A stretch of DNA of 64,000 nt from Leucaena leucocephala (taxonomy: Eukaryota; Streptophyta; Magnoliopsida; Fabales; Fabaceae), in the NCBI GenBank assembly GCA_037074615.1, contig JAYWLJ010000072.1, forward strand, positions 558,001 to 622,000, written 5' to 3'. The position numbers and the translations under genes are program-made. The notes beneath the pieces are model-generated. The model ran no database searches. It had not been told where the DNA came from and saw nothing but the letters and a program-made list of their open reading frames with translations. Below are positions 33,744-45,920 of this stretch, in pieces; the stretch's first letter is position 1; each line of letters begins with the position of its first letter.

Positions 33744-34107
33744 GATAGGGAGATCCCGATCAATGCATATATTGGCATCCATACGGATCTCATCATAAAA
33801 ATCCTGGAGAGCAATACGATGACTGAACAAACCGTACTCATCGTGCTTAATTGAGGAGTTTAAACTCCAATGGATTTTGCCATCATAAAAAGGGGTGCAA
33901 CACGAGGACTTCCCAGGAGGTCACCCATCCAAGTACTACTCTCGCCCAAGCACGCTTAACTGCATAGTTTGGACTCGCACGGATTTCGACCGCGAAAAAG
34001 GGGTGCAACACGAGGACTTCCCAGGAGGTCACCCATCCAAGTACTACTCTCGCCCAAGCACGCTTAACTGCATAGTTTGGACTCGCACGGATTTCGGCGG
34101 GGAAAAA

Positions 34108-34226
34108 GGGGTGCAACACGAGGACTTCCCAGGAGGTCACCCATCCTAGTACTACTCTCGCCCAAGCACGCTTAACTGCGGAGTTCTGATGGGATCCGGT
34201 GCATTAGTGCTGGTATGATCGCACCC
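34108..34226 (-). rRNA. 5S rRNA, class D
   Basis: Consensus gene. Confidence 0.97.
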
Positions 34227-34482
34227 GATAGGGAGATCGCGATCAATGCATATATTGGCATCCATACGGATCTCATCATAAAAATCCTGGAGAGCAATAC
34301 GATGACTGAACAAACCGTACTCATCGTGCTTAATTGAGGAGTTTAAACTCCAATGGATTTTGCCATCATAAAAAGGGGTGCAACACGAGGACTTCCCAGG
34401 AGGTCACCCATCCAAGTACTACTCTCGCCCAAGCACGCTTAACTGCATAGTTTGGACTCGCACGGATTTCGGCGGGGAAAAA

Positions 34483-34601
34483 GGGGTGCAACACGAGGAC
34501 TTCCCAGGAGGTCACCCATCCTAGTACTACTCTCGCCCAAGCACGCTTAACTGCGGAGTTCTGATGGGATCCGGTGCATTAGTGCTGGTATGACCGCACC
34601 C
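34483..34601 (-). rRNA. 5S rRNA, class A
   Basis: A8G. Confidence 0.97.
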
Positions 34602-34965
34602 GATAGGGAGATCGCGATCCATGCATATATTGGCATCCATACGGATCTCATCATAAAAATCCTGGAGAGCAATACGATGACTGAACAAACCGTACTCATC
34701 GTGCTTAATTGAGGAGTTTAAACTCCAATGGATTTTGCCATCATAAAAAGGGGTGCCACACGAGGACTTCCCAGGAGGTCACCCATCCAAGTACTACTCT
34801 AGCCCAAGCACGCTTAACTGCATAGTTTGGACTCGCACGGATTTCGACCGCGAAAAAGGGGTGCAACACGAGGACTTCCTAGGAGGTCACCCATCCAAGT
34901 ACTACTCTTGCCCAAGCACGCTTAACTGCATAGTTTGGACTCGCACGGATTTTGGCGGGGAAAAA

Positions 34966-35084
34966 GGGGTGCAACACGAGGACTTCCCAGGAGGTCACCC
35001 ATCCTAGTACTACTCTCGCCCAAGCACGCTTAACTGCGGAGTTCTGATGGGATCCGGTGCATTAGTGCTGGTATGATCGCACCC
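34966..35084 (-). rRNA. 5S rRNA, class D' (GCG)
   Basis: Consensus gene with a D-type spacer. Confidence 0.97.
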
Positions 35085-35340
35085 GATAGGGAGATCGCGA
35101 TCAATGCATATATTGGCATCCATACGGATCTCATCATAAAAATCCTGGAGAGCAATACGATGACTGAACAAACCGTACTCATCGTGCTTAATTGAGGAGT
35201 TTAAACTCCAATGGATTTTGCCATCATAAAAAGGGGTGCAACACGAGGACTTCCCAGGAGGTCACCCATCCAAGTACTACTCTCGCCCAAGCACGCTTAA
35301 CTGCATAGTTTGGACTCGCACGGATTTCGGCGGGGAAAAA

Positions 35341-35459
35341 GGGGTTCAACACGAGGACTTCCCAGGAGGTCACCCATCCTAGTACTACTCTCGCCCAAGC
35401 ACGCTTAACTGCGGAGTTCTGATGGGATCCGGTGCATTAGTGCTGGTATGACCGCACCC
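35341..35459 (-). rRNA. 5S rRNA, class A with C114A
   Basis: A8G and C114A (T at 35346). Confidence 0.95.
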
Positions 35460-35823
35460 GATAGGGAGATCGCGATCCATGCATATATTGGCATCCATAC
35501 GGATCTCATCATAAAAATCCTGGAGAGCAATACGATGACTGAACAAACCGTACTCATCGTGCTTAATTGAGGAGTTTAAACTCCAATGGATTTTGCCATC
35601 ATAAAAAGGGGTGCCACACGAGGACTTCCCAGGAGGTCACCCATCCAAGTACTACTCTAGCCCAAGCACGCTTAACTGCATAGTTTGGACTCGCACGGAT
35701 TTCGACCGCGAAAAAGGGGTGCAACACGAGGACTTCCTAGGAGGTCACCCATCCAAGTACTACTCTTGCCCAAGCACGCTTAACTGCATAGTTTGGACTC
35801 GCACGGATTTTGGCGGGGAAAAA

Positions 35824-35942
35824 GGGGTGCAACACGAGGACTTCCCAGGAGGTCACCCATCCTAGTACTACTCTCGCCCAAGCACGCTTAACTGCGGAGT
35901 TCTGATGGGATCCGGTGCATTAGTGCTGGTATGATCGCACCC
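35824..35942 (-). rRNA. 5S rRNA, class B
   Basis: Consensus gene. Confidence 0.97.
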
Positions 35943-36306
35943 GATAGGGAGATCCCGATCAATGCATATATTGGCATCCATACGGATCTCATCATAAAAA
36001 TCCTGGAGAGCAATACGATGACTGAACAAACCTTACTCATCGTGCTTAATTGAGGAGTTTAAACTCCAATGGATTTTGCCATCATAAAAAGGGGTGCCAC
36101 ACGAGGACTTCCCAGGAGGTCACCCATCCTAGTACTACTCTCGCCCAAGCACGCTTAACTGCATAGTTTGGACTCGCACGGATTTCGACCGCGAAAAAGG
36201 GGTGCAACACGAGGACTTCCCAGGAGGTCACCCATCCAAGTACTACTCTCGCCCAAGCACGCTTAACTGCATAGTTTGGACTCGCACGGATTTCGGCGGG
36301 GAAAAA

Positions 36307-36425
36307 GGGGTGCAACACGAGGACTTCCCAGGAGGTCACCCATCCTAGTACTACTCTCGCCCAAGCACGCTTAACTGCGGAGTTCTGATGGGATCCGGTG
36401 CATTAGTGCTGGTATGATCGCACCC
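36307..36425 (-). rRNA. 5S rRNA, class C2
   Basis: Consensus gene. Confidence 0.97.
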
Positions 36426-36789
36426 GATAGGGAGATCCCGATCAATGCATATATTGGCATCCATACGGATCTCATCATAAAAATCCTGGAGAGCAATACG
36501 ATGACTGAACAAACCGTACTCATCGTGCTTAATTGAGGAGTTTAAACTCCAATGGATTTTGCCATCATAAAAAGGGGTGCAACACGAGGACTTCCCAGGA
36601 GGTCACCCATCCAAGTACTACTCTCGCCCAAGCACGCTTAACTGCATAGTTTGGACTCGCACGGATTTCGACCGCGAAAAAGGGGTGCAACACGAGGACT
36701 TCCCAGGAGGTCACCCATCCAAGTACTACTCTCGCCCAAGCACGCTTAACTGCATAGTTTGGACTCGCACGGATTTCGGCGGGGAAAAA

Positions 36790-36908
36790 GGGGTGCAACA
36801 CGAGGACTTCCCAGGAGGTCACCCATCCTAGTACTACTCTCGCCCAAGCACGCTTAACTGCGGAGTTCTGATGGGATCCGGTGCATTAGTGCTGGTATGA
36901 TCGCACCC
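36790..36908 (-). rRNA. 5S rRNA, class D
   Basis: Consensus gene. Confidence 0.97.
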
Positions 36909-37164
36909 GATAGGGAGATCGCGATCAATGCATATATTGGCATCCATACGGATCTCATCATAAAAATCCTGGAGAGCAATACGATGACTGAACAAACCGT
37001 ACTCATCGTGCTTAATTGAGGAGTTTAAACTCCAATGGATTTTGCCATCATAAAAAGGGGTGCAACACGAGGACTTCCCAGGAGGTCACCCATCCAAGTA
37101 CTACTCTCGCCCAAGCACGCTTAACTGCATAGTTTGGACTCGCACGGATTTCGGCGGGGAAAAA

Positions 37165-37283
37165 GGGGTGCAACACGAGGACTTCCCAGGAGGTCACCCA
37201 TCCTAGTACTACTCTCGCCCAAGCACGCTTAACTGCGGAGTTCTGATGGGATCCGGTGCATTAGTGCTGGTATGACCGCACCC
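37165..37283 (-). rRNA. 5S rRNA, class A
   Basis: A8G. Confidence 0.97.
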
Positions 37284-37647
37284 GATAGGGAGATCGCGAT
37301 CCATGCATATATTGGCATCCATACGGATCTCATCATAAAAATCCTGGAGAGCAATACGATGACTGAACAAACCGTACTCATCGTGCTTAATTGAGGAGTT
37401 TAAACTCCAATGGATTTTGCCATCATAAAAAGGGGTGCCACACGAGGACTTCCCAGGAGGTCACCCATCCAAGTACTACTCTAGCCCAAGCACGCTTAAC
37501 TGCATAGTTTGGACTCGCACGGATTTCGACCGCGAAAAAGGGGTGCAACACGAGGACTTCCTAGGAGGTCACCCATCCAAGTACTACTCTTGCCCAAGCA
37601 CGCTTAACTGCATAGTTTGGACTCGCACGGATTTTGGCGGGGAAAAA

Positions 37648-37766
37648 GGGGTGCAACACGAGGACTTCCCAGGAGGTCACCCATCCTAGTACTACTCTCG
37701 CCCAAGCACGCTTAACTGCGGAGTTCTGATGGGATCCGGTGCATTAGTGCTGGTATGATCGCACCC
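37648..37766 (-). rRNA. 5S rRNA, class D' (CCC)
   Basis: Consensus gene with a class C-like spacer. Confidence 0.97.
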
Positions 37767-38022
37767 GATAGGGAGATCCCGATCAATGCATATATTGGCA
37801 TCCATACGGATCTCATCATAAAAATCCTGGAGAGCAATACGATGACTGAACAAACCGTACTCATCGTGCTTAATTGAGGAGTTTAAACTCCAATGGATTT
37901 TGCCATCATAAAAAGGGGTGCAACACGAGGACTTCCCAGGAGGTCACCCATCCAAGTACTACTCTCGCCCAAGCACGCTTAACTGCATAGTTTGGACTCG
38001 CACGGATTTCGGCGGGGAAAAA

Positions 38023-38141
38023 GGGGTTCAACACGAGGACTTCCCAGGAGGTCACCCATCCTAGTACTACTCTCGCCCAAGCACGCTTAACTGCGGAGTT
38101 CTGATGGGATCCGGTGCATTAGTGCTGGTATGACCGCACCC
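38023..38141 (-). rRNA. 5S rRNA, class A with C114A
   Basis: A8G and C114A (T at 38028). Confidence 0.95.
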
Positions 38142-38505
38142 GATAGGGAGATCGCGATCCATGCATATATTGGCATCCATACGGATCTCATCATAAAAAT
38201 CCTGGAGAGCAATACGATGACTGAACAAACCGTACTCATCGTGCTTAATTGAGGAGTTTAAACTCCAATGGATTTTGCCATCATAAAAAGGGGTGCCACA
38301 CGAGGACTTCCCAGGAGGTCACCCATCCAAGTACTACTCTAGCCCAAGCACGCTTAACTGCATAGTTTGGACTCGCACGGATTTCGACCGCGAAAAAGGG
38401 GTGCAACACGAGGACTTCCTAGGAGGTCACCCATCCAAGTACTACTCTTGCCCAAGCACGCTTAACTGCATAGTTTGGACTCGCACGGATTTTGGCGGGG
38501 AAAAA

Positions 38506-38624
38506 GGGGTGCAACACGAGGACTTCCCAGGAGGTCACCCATCCTAGTACTACTCTCGCCCAAGCACGCTTAACTGCGGAGTTCTGATGGGATCCGGTGC
38601 ATTAGTGCTGGTATGATCGCACCC
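38506..38624 (-). rRNA. 5S rRNA, class B
   Basis: Consensus gene. Confidence 0.97.
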
Positions 38625-38988
38625 GATAGGGAGATCCCGATCAATGCATATATTGGCATCCATACGGATCTCATCATAAAAATCCTGGAGAGCAATACGA
38701 TGACTGAACAAACCTTACTCATCGTGCTTAATTGAGGAGTTTAAACTCCAATGGATTTTGCCATCATAAAAAGGGGTGCCACACGAGGACTTCCCAGGAG
38801 GTCACCCATCCTAGTACTACTCTCGCCCAAGCACGCTTAACTGCATAGTTTGGACTCGCACGGATTTCGACCGCGAAAAAGGGGTGCAACACGAGGACTT
38901 CCCAGGAGGTCACCCATCCAAGTACTACTCTCGCCCAAGCACGCTTAACTGCATAGTTTGGACTCGCACGGATTTCGGCGGGGAAAAA

Positions 38989-39107
38989 GGGGTGCAACAC
39001 GAGGACTTCCCAGGAGGTCACCCATCCTAGTACTACTCTCGCCCAAGCACGCTTAACTGCGGAGTTCTGATGGGATCCGGTGCATTAGTGCTGGTATGAT
39101 CGCACCC
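38989..39107 (-). rRNA. 5S rRNA, class C2
   Basis: Consensus gene. Confidence 0.97.
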
Positions 39108-39471
39108 GATAGGGAGATCCCGATCAATGCATATATTGGCATCCATACGGATCTCATCATAAAAATCCTGGAGAGCAATACGATGACTGAACAAACCGTA
39201 CTCATCGTGCTTAATTGAGGAGTTTAAACTCCAATGGATTTTGCCATCATAAAAAGGGGTGCAACACGAGGACTTCCCAGGAGGTCACCCATCCAAGTAC
39301 TACTCTCGCCCAAGCACGCTTAACTGCATAGTTTGGACTCGCACGGATTTCGACCGCGAAAAAGGGGTGCAACACGAGGACTTCCCAGGAGGTCACCCAT
39401 CCAAGTACTACTCTCGCCCAAGCACGCTTAACTGCATAGTTTGGACTCGCACGGATTTCGGCGGGGAAAAA

Positions 39472-39590
39472 GGGGTGCAACACGAGGACTTCCCAGGAGG
39501 TCACCCATCCTAGTACTACTCTCGCCCAAGCACGCTTAACTGCGGAGTTCTGATGGGATCCGGTGCATTAGTGCTGGTATGATCGCACCC
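39472..39590 (-). rRNA. 5S rRNA, class D
   Basis: Consensus gene. Confidence 0.97.
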
Positions 39591-39846
39591 GATAGGGAGA
39601 TCGCGATCAATGCATATATTGGCATCCATACGGATCTCATCATAAAAATCCTGGAGAGCAATACGATGACTGAACAAACCGTACTCATCGTGCTTAATTG
39701 AGGAGTTTAAACTCCAATGGATTTTGCCATCATAAAAAGGGGTGCAACACGAGGACTTCCCAGGAGGTCACCCATCCAAGTACTACTCTCGCCCAAGCAC
39801 GCTTAACTGCATAGTTTGGACTCGCACGGATTTCGGCGGGGAAAAA

Positions 39847-39965
39847 GGGGTGCAACACGAGGACTTCCCAGGAGGTCACCCATCCTAGTACTACTCTCGC
39901 CCAAGCACGCTTAACTGCGGAGTTCTGATGGGATCCGGTGCATTAGTGCTGGTATGACCGCACCC
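39847..39965 (-). rRNA. 5S rRNA, class A at recombinant unit
   Basis: A8G with class A spacer, but its unit carries class B truncated copies. Confidence 0.97.
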
Positions 39966-40329
39966 GATAGGGAGATCGCGATCCATGCATATATTGGCAT
40001 CCATACGGATCTCATCATAAAAATCCTGGAGAGCAATACGATGACTGAACAAACCGTACTCATCGTGCTTAATTGAGGAGTTTAAACTCCAATGGATTTT
40101 GCCATCATAAAAAGGGGTGCCACACGAGGACTTCCCAGGAGGTCACCCATCCTAGTACTACTCTCGCCCAAGCACGCTTAACTGCATAGTTTGGACTCGC
40201 ACGGATTTCGACCGCGAAAAAGGGGTGCAACACGAGGACTTCCCAGGAGGTCACCCATCCAAGTACTACTCTCGCCCAAGCACGCTTAACTGCATAGTTT
40301 GGACTCGCACGGATTTCGGCGGGGAAAAA

Positions 40330-40448
40330 GGGGTGCAACACGAGGACTTCCCAGGAGGTCACCCATCCTAGTACTACTCTCGCCCAAGCACGCTTAACTG
40401 CGGAGTTCTGATGGGATCCGGTGCATTAGTGCTGGTATGATCGCACCC
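40330..40448 (-). rRNA. 5S rRNA, class C2
   Basis: Consensus gene. Confidence 0.97.
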
Positions 40449-40812
40449 GATAGGGAGATCCCGATCAATGCATATATTGGCATCCATACGGATCTCATCA
40501 TAAAAATCCTGGAGAGCAATACGATGACTGAACAAACCGTACTCATCGTGCTTAATTGAGGAGTTTAAACTCCAATGGATTTTGCCATCATAAAAAGGGG
40601 TGCAACACGAGGACTTCCCAGGAGGTCACCCATCCAAGTACTACTCTCGCCCAAGCACGCTTAACTGCATAGTTTGGACTCGCACGGATTTCGACCGCGA
40701 AAAAGGGGTGCAACACGAGGACTTCCCAGGAGGTCACCCATCCAAGTACTACTCTCGCCCAAGCACGCTTAACTGCATAGTTTGGACTCGCACGGATTTC
40801 GGCGGGGAAAAA

Positions 40813-40931
40813 GGGGTGCAACACGAGGACTTCCCAGGAGGTCACCCATCCTAGTACTACTCTCGCCCAAGCACGCTTAACTGCGGAGTTCTGATGGGAT
40901 CCGGTGCATTAGTGCTGGTATGATCGCACCC
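40813..40931 (-). rRNA. 5S rRNA, class D
   Basis: Consensus gene. Confidence 0.97.
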
Positions 40932-41187
40932 GATAGGGAGATCGCGATCAATGCATATATTGGCATCCATACGGATCTCATCATAAAAATCCTGGAGAGC
41001 AATACGATGACTGAACAAACCGTACTCATCGTGCTTAATTGAGGAGTTTAAACTCCAATGGATTTTGCCATCATAAAAAGGGGTGCAACACGAGGACTTC
41101 CCAGGAGGTCACCCATCCAAGTACTACTCTCGCCCAAGCACGCTTAACTGCATAGTTTGGACTCGCACGGATTTCGGCGGGGAAAAA

Positions 41188-41306
41188 GGGGTGCAACACG
41201 AGGACTTCCCAGGAGGTCACCCATCCTAGTACTACTCTCGCCCAAGCACGCTTAACTGCGGAGTTCTGATGGGATCCGGTGCATTAGTGCTGGTATGACC
41301 GCACCC
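41188..41306 (-). rRNA. 5S rRNA, class A
   Basis: A8G. Confidence 0.97.
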
Positions 41307-41670
41307 GATAGGGAGATCGCGATCCATGCATATATTGGCATCCATACGGATCTCATCATAAAAATCCTGGAGAGCAATACGATGACTGAACAAACCGTAC
41401 TCATCGTGCTTAATTGAGGAGTTTAAACTCCAATGGATTTTGCCATCATAAAAAGGGGTGCCACACGAGGACTTCCCAGGAGGTCACCCATCCAAGTACT
41501 ACTCTAGCCCAAGCACGCTTAACTGCATAGTTTGGACTCGCACGGATTTCGACCGCGAAAAAGGGGTGCAACACGAGGACTTCCTAGGAGGTCACCCATC
41601 CAAGTACTACTCTTGCCCAAGCACGCTTAACTGCATAGTTTGGACTCGCACGGATTTTGGCGGGGAAAAA

Positions 41671-41789
41671 GGGGTGCAACACGAGGACTTCCCAGGAGGT
41701 CACCCATCCTAGTACTACTCTCGCCCAAGCACGCTTAACTGCGGAGTTCTGATGGGATCCGGTGCATTAGTGCTGGTATGATCGCACCC
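41671..41789 (-). rRNA. 5S rRNA, class D' (CCC)
   Basis: Consensus gene with a class C-like spacer. Confidence 0.97.
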
Positions 41790-42045
41790 GATAGGGAGAT
41801 CCCGATCAATGCATATATTGGCATCCATACGGATCTCATCATAAAAATCCTGGAGAGCAATACGATGACTGAACAAACCGTACTCATCGTGCTTAATTGA
41901 GGAGTTTAAACTCCAATGGATTTTGCCATCATAAAAAGGGGTGCAACACGAGGACTTCCCAGGAGGTCACCCATCCAAGTACTACTCTCGCCCAAGCACG
42001 CTTAACTGCATAGTTTGGACTCGCACGGATTTCGGCGGGGAAAAA

Positions 42046-42164
42046 GGGGTTCAACACGAGGACTTCCCAGGAGGTCACCCATCCTAGTACTACTCTCGCC
42101 CAAGCACGCTTAACTGCGGAGTTCTGATGGGATCCGGTGCATTAGTGCTGGTATGACCGCACCC
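42046..42164 (-). rRNA. 5S rRNA, class A with C114A
   Basis: A8G and C114A (T at 42051); last of the eight. Confidence 0.95.
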
Positions 42165-42528
42165 GATAGGGAGATCGCGATCCATGCATATATTGGCATC
42201 CATACGGATCTCATCATAAAAATCCTGGAGAGCAATACGATGACTGAACAAACCGTACTCATCGTGCTTAATTGAGGAGTTTAAACTCCAATGGATTTTG
42301 CCATCATAAAAAGGGGTGCCACACGAGGACTTCCCAGGAGGTCACCCATCCAAGTACTACTCTAGCCCAAGCACGCTTAACTGCATAGTTTGGACTCGCA
42401 CGGATTTCGACCGCGAAAAAGGGGTGCAACACGAGGACTTCCTAGGAGGTCACCCATCCAAGTACTACTCTTGCCCAAGCACGCTTAACTGCATAGTTTG
42501 GACTCGCACGGATTTTGGCGGGGAAAAA

Positions 42529-42647
42529 GGGGTGCAACACGAGGACTTCCCAGGAGGTCACCCATCCTAGTACTACTCTCGCCCAAGCACGCTTAACTGC
42601 GGAGTTCTGATGGGATCCGGTGCATTAGTGCTGGTATGATCGCACCC
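42529..42647 (-). rRNA. 5S rRNA, class B
   Basis: Consensus gene. Confidence 0.97.
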
Positions 42648-43011
42648 GATAGGGAGATCCCGATCAATGCATATATTGGCATCCATACGGATCTCATCAT
42701 AAAAATCCTGGAGAGCAATACGATGACTGAACAAACCTTACTCATCGTGCTTAATTGAGGAGTTTAAACTCCAATGGATTTTGCCATCATAAAAAGGGGT
42801 GCCACACGAGGACTTCCCAGGAGGTCACCCATCCTAGTACTACTCTCGCCCAAGCACGCTTAACTGCATAGTTTGGACTCGCACGGATTTCGACCGCGAA
42901 AAAGGGGTGCAACACGAGGACTTCCCAGGAGGTCACCCATCCAAGTACTACTCTCGCCCAAGCACGCTTAACTGCATAGTTTGGACTCGCACGGATTTCG
43001 GCGGGGAAAAA

Positions 43012-43130
43012 GGGGTGCAACACGAGGACTTCCCAGGAGGTCACCCATCCTAGTACTACTCTCGCCCAAGCACGCTTAACTGCGGAGTTCTGATGGGATC
43101 CGGTGCATTAGTGCTGGTATGATCGCACCC
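43012..43130 (-). rRNA. 5S rRNA, class C2
   Basis: Consensus gene. Confidence 0.97.
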
Positions 43131-43494
43131 GATAGGGAGATCCCGATCAATGCATATATTGGCATCCATACGGATCTCATCATAAAAATCCTGGAGAGCA
43201 ATACGATGACTGAACAAACCGTACTCATCGTGCTTAATTGAGGAGTTTAAACTCCAATGGATTTTGCCATCATAAAAAGGGGTGCAACACGAGGACTTCC
43301 CAGGAGGTCACCCATCCAAGTACTACTCTCGCCCAAGCACGCTTAACTGCATAGTTTGGACTCGCACGGATTTCGACCGCGAAAAAGGGGTGCAACACGA
43401 GGACTTCCCAGGAGGTCACCCATCCAAGTACTACTCTCGCCCAAGCACGCTTAACTGCATAGTTTGGACTCGCACGGATTTCGGCGGGGAAAAA

Positions 43495-43613
43495 GGGGTG
43501 CAACACGAGGACTTCCCAGGAGGTCACCCATCCTAGTACTACTCTCGCCCAAGCACGCTTAACTGCGGAGTTCTGATGGGATCCGGTGCATTAGTGCTGG
43601 TATGATCGCACCC
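43495..43613 (-). rRNA. 5S rRNA, class D
   Basis: Consensus gene. Confidence 0.97.
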
Positions 43614-43869
43614 GATAGGGAGATCGCGATCAATGCATATATTGGCATCCATACGGATCTCATCATAAAAATCCTGGAGAGCAATACGATGACTGAACAA
43701 ACCGTACTCATCGTGCTTAATTGAGGAGTTTAAACTCCAATGGATTTTGCCATCATAAAAAGGGGTGCAACACGAGGACTTCCCAGGAGGTCACCCATCC
43801 AAGTACTACTCTCGCCCAAGCACGCTTAACTGCATAGTTTGGACTCGCACGGATTTCGGCGGGGAAAAA

Positions 43870-43988
43870 GGGGTGCAACACGAGGACTTCCCAGGAGGTC
43901 ACCCATCCTAGTACTACTCTCGCCCAAGCACGCTTAACTGCGGAGTTCTGATGGGATCCGGTGCATTAGTGCTGGTATGACCGCACCC
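43870..43988 (-). rRNA. 5S rRNA, class A
   Basis: A8G. Confidence 0.97.
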
Positions 43989-44352
43989 GATAGGGAGATC
44001 GCGATCCATGCATATATTGGCATCCATACGGATCTCATCATAAAAATCCTGGAGAGCAATACGATGACTGAACAAACCGTACTCATCGTGCTTAATTGAG
44101 GAGTTTAAACTCCAATGGATTTTGCCATCATAAAAAGGGGTGCCACACGAGGACTTCCCAGGAGGTCACCCATCCAAGTACTACTCTAGCCCAAGCACGC
44201 TTAACTGCATAGTTTGGACTCGCACGGATTTCGACCGCGAAAAAGGGGTGCAACACGAGGACTTCCTAGGAGGTCACCCATCCAAGTACTACTCTTGCCC
44301 AAGCACGCTTAACTGCATAGTTTGGACTCGCACGGATTTTGGCGGGGAAAAA

Positions 44353-44471
44353 GGGGTGCAACACGAGGACTTCCCAGGAGGTCACCCATCCTAGTACTAC
44401 TCTCGCCCAAGCACGCTTAACTGCGGAGTTCTGATGGGATCCGGTGCATTAGTGCTGGTATGATCGCACCC
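44353..44471 (-). rRNA. 5S rRNA, class B
   Basis: Consensus gene. Confidence 0.97.
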
Positions 44472-44835
44472 GATAGGGAGATCCCGATCAATGCATATAT
44501 TGGCATCCATACGGATCTCATCATAAAAATCCTGGAGAGCAATACGATGACTGAACAAACCTTACTCATCGTGCTTAATTGAGGAGTTTAAACTCCAATG
44601 GATTTTGCCATCATAAAAAGGGGTGCCACACGAGGACTTCCCAGGAGGTCACCCATCCTAGTACTACTCTCGCCCAAGCACGCTTAACTGCATAGTTTGG
44701 ACTCGCACGGATTTCGACCGCGAAAAAGGGGTGCAACACGAGGACTTCCCAGGAGGTCACCCATCCAAGTACTACTCTCGCCCAAGCACGCTTAACTGCA
44801 TAGTTTGGACTCGCACGGATTTCGGCGGGGAAAAA

Positions 44836-44954
44836 GGGGTGCAACACGAGGACTTCCCAGGAGGTCACCCATCCTAGTACTACTCTCGCCCAAGCACGCT
44901 TAACTGCGGAGTTCTGATGGGATCCGGTGCATTAGTGCTGGTATGATCGCACCC
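44836..44954 (-). rRNA. 5S rRNA, class C3
   Basis: Consensus gene. Confidence 0.97.
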
Positions 44955-45426
44955 GATAGGGAGATCCCGATCAATGCATATATTGGCATCCATACGGATC
45001 TCATCATAAAAATCCTGGAGAGCAATACGATGACTGAACAAACCGTACTCATCGTGCTTAATTGAGGAGTTTAAACTCCAATGGATTTTGCCATCATAAA
45101 AAGGGGTGCAACACGAGGACTTCCCAGGAGGTCACCCATCCAAGTACTACTCTCGCCCAAGCACGCTTAACTGCATAGTTTGGACTCGCACGGATTTCGA
45201 CCGCGAAAAAGGGGTGCAACACGAGGACTTCCCAGGAGGTCACCCATCCAAGTACTACTCTCGCCCAAGCACGCTTAACTGCATAGTTTGGACTCGCACG
45301 GATTTCGACCGCGAAAAAGGGGTGCAACACGAGGACTTCCCAGGAGGTCACCCATCCAAGTACTACTCTCGCCCAAGCACGCTTAACTGCATAGTTTGGA
45401 CTCGCACGGATTTCGGCGGGGAAAAA

Positions 45427-45545
45427 GGGGTGCAACACGAGGACTTCCCAGGAGGTCACCCATCCTAGTACTACTCTCGCCCAAGCACGCTTAACTGCGG
45501 AGTTCTGATGGGATCCGGTGCATTAGTGCTGGTATGATCGCACCC
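45427..45545 (-). rRNA. 5S rRNA, class D
   Basis: Consensus gene. Confidence 0.97.
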
Positions 45546-45801
45546 GATAGGGAGATCGCGATCAATGCATATATTGGCATCCATACGGATCTCATCATAA
45601 AAATCCTGGAGAGCAATACGATGACTGAACAAACCGTACTCATCGTGCTTAATTGAGGAGTTTAAACTCCAATGGATTTTGCCATCATAAAAAGGGGTGC
45701 AACACGAGGACTTCCCAGGAGGTCACCCATCCAAGTACTACTCTCGCCCAAGCACGCTTAACTGCATAGTTTGGACTCGCACGGATTTCGGCGGGGAAAA
45801 A

Positions 45802-45920
45802 TGGGTGCAACACGAGGACTTCCCAGGAGGTCACCCATCCTAGTACTACTCTCGCCCAAGCACGCTTAACTGCGGAGTTCTGATGGGATCCGGTGCATTA
45901 GTGCTGGTATGACCGCACCC
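45802..45920 (-). rRNA. 5S rRNA, class A with C119A
   Basis: A8G plus C119A (T at 45802), the last base before T5. It lies outside the helix I pairs, so little effect is expected. Confidence 0.96.

Larger units (their letters stand above)
32659..34482 (-). repeat. Block A-B-C2-D (1824 bp)
   Basis: Truncated copies start at 32926, 33034, 33409, 33517, 33892, 34000 and 34375. Confidence 0.92.
34483..35340 (-). repeat. Block A-D' (858 bp), GCG spacer type
   Basis: Truncated copies start at 34750, 34858 and 35233. Same architecture as the block at 7657 but without G60U. Confidence 0.92.
35341..37164 (-). repeat. Block A-B-C2-D (1824 bp), C114A header
   Basis: Truncated copies start at 35608, 35716, 36091, 36199, 36574, 36682 and 37057. 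Confidence 0.92.
37165..38022 (-). repeat. Block A-D' (858 bp), CCC spacer type
   Basis: Truncated copies start at 37432, 37540 and 37915. Confidence 0.92.
28795..39846 (-). repeat. Super-repeat 4 (11052 bp)
   Basis: Has the same seven blocks in the same order and the same length as super-repeat 1 (markers at 29462 and 31879). It lacks the G60U variant and the private base at 3400 found in super-repeat 1. Confidence 0.85.
38023..39846 (-). repeat. Block A-B-C2-D (1824 bp), C114A header
   Basis: Truncated copies start at 38290, 38398, 38773, 38881, 39256, 39364 and 39739. Confidence 0.92.
39847..41187 (-). repeat. Recombinant block A/B-C2-D (1341 bp)
   Basis: A class A gene and spacer run straight into class B truncated copies (starts 40114 and 40222; ancestral A80 at 40153). 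Then come C2 (40597, 40705) and D (41080). One 483-bp unit has been lost. Confidence 0.9.
41188..42045 (-). repeat. Block A-D' (858 bp), CCC spacer type
   Basis: Truncated copies start at 41455, 41563 and 41938. Last A-D' block of the window. Confidence 0.92.
42046..43869 (-). repeat. Block A-B-C2-D (1824 bp), C114A header
   Basis: Truncated copies start at 42313, 42421, 42796, 42904, 43279, 43387 and 43762. Last C114A header. Confidence 0.92.
43870..45801 (-). repeat. Block A-B-C3-D (1932 bp)
   Basis: Truncated copies start at 44137, 44245, 44620, 44728, 45103, 45211, 45319 and 45694. First of four successive 1932-bp blocks. Confidence 0.92.
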
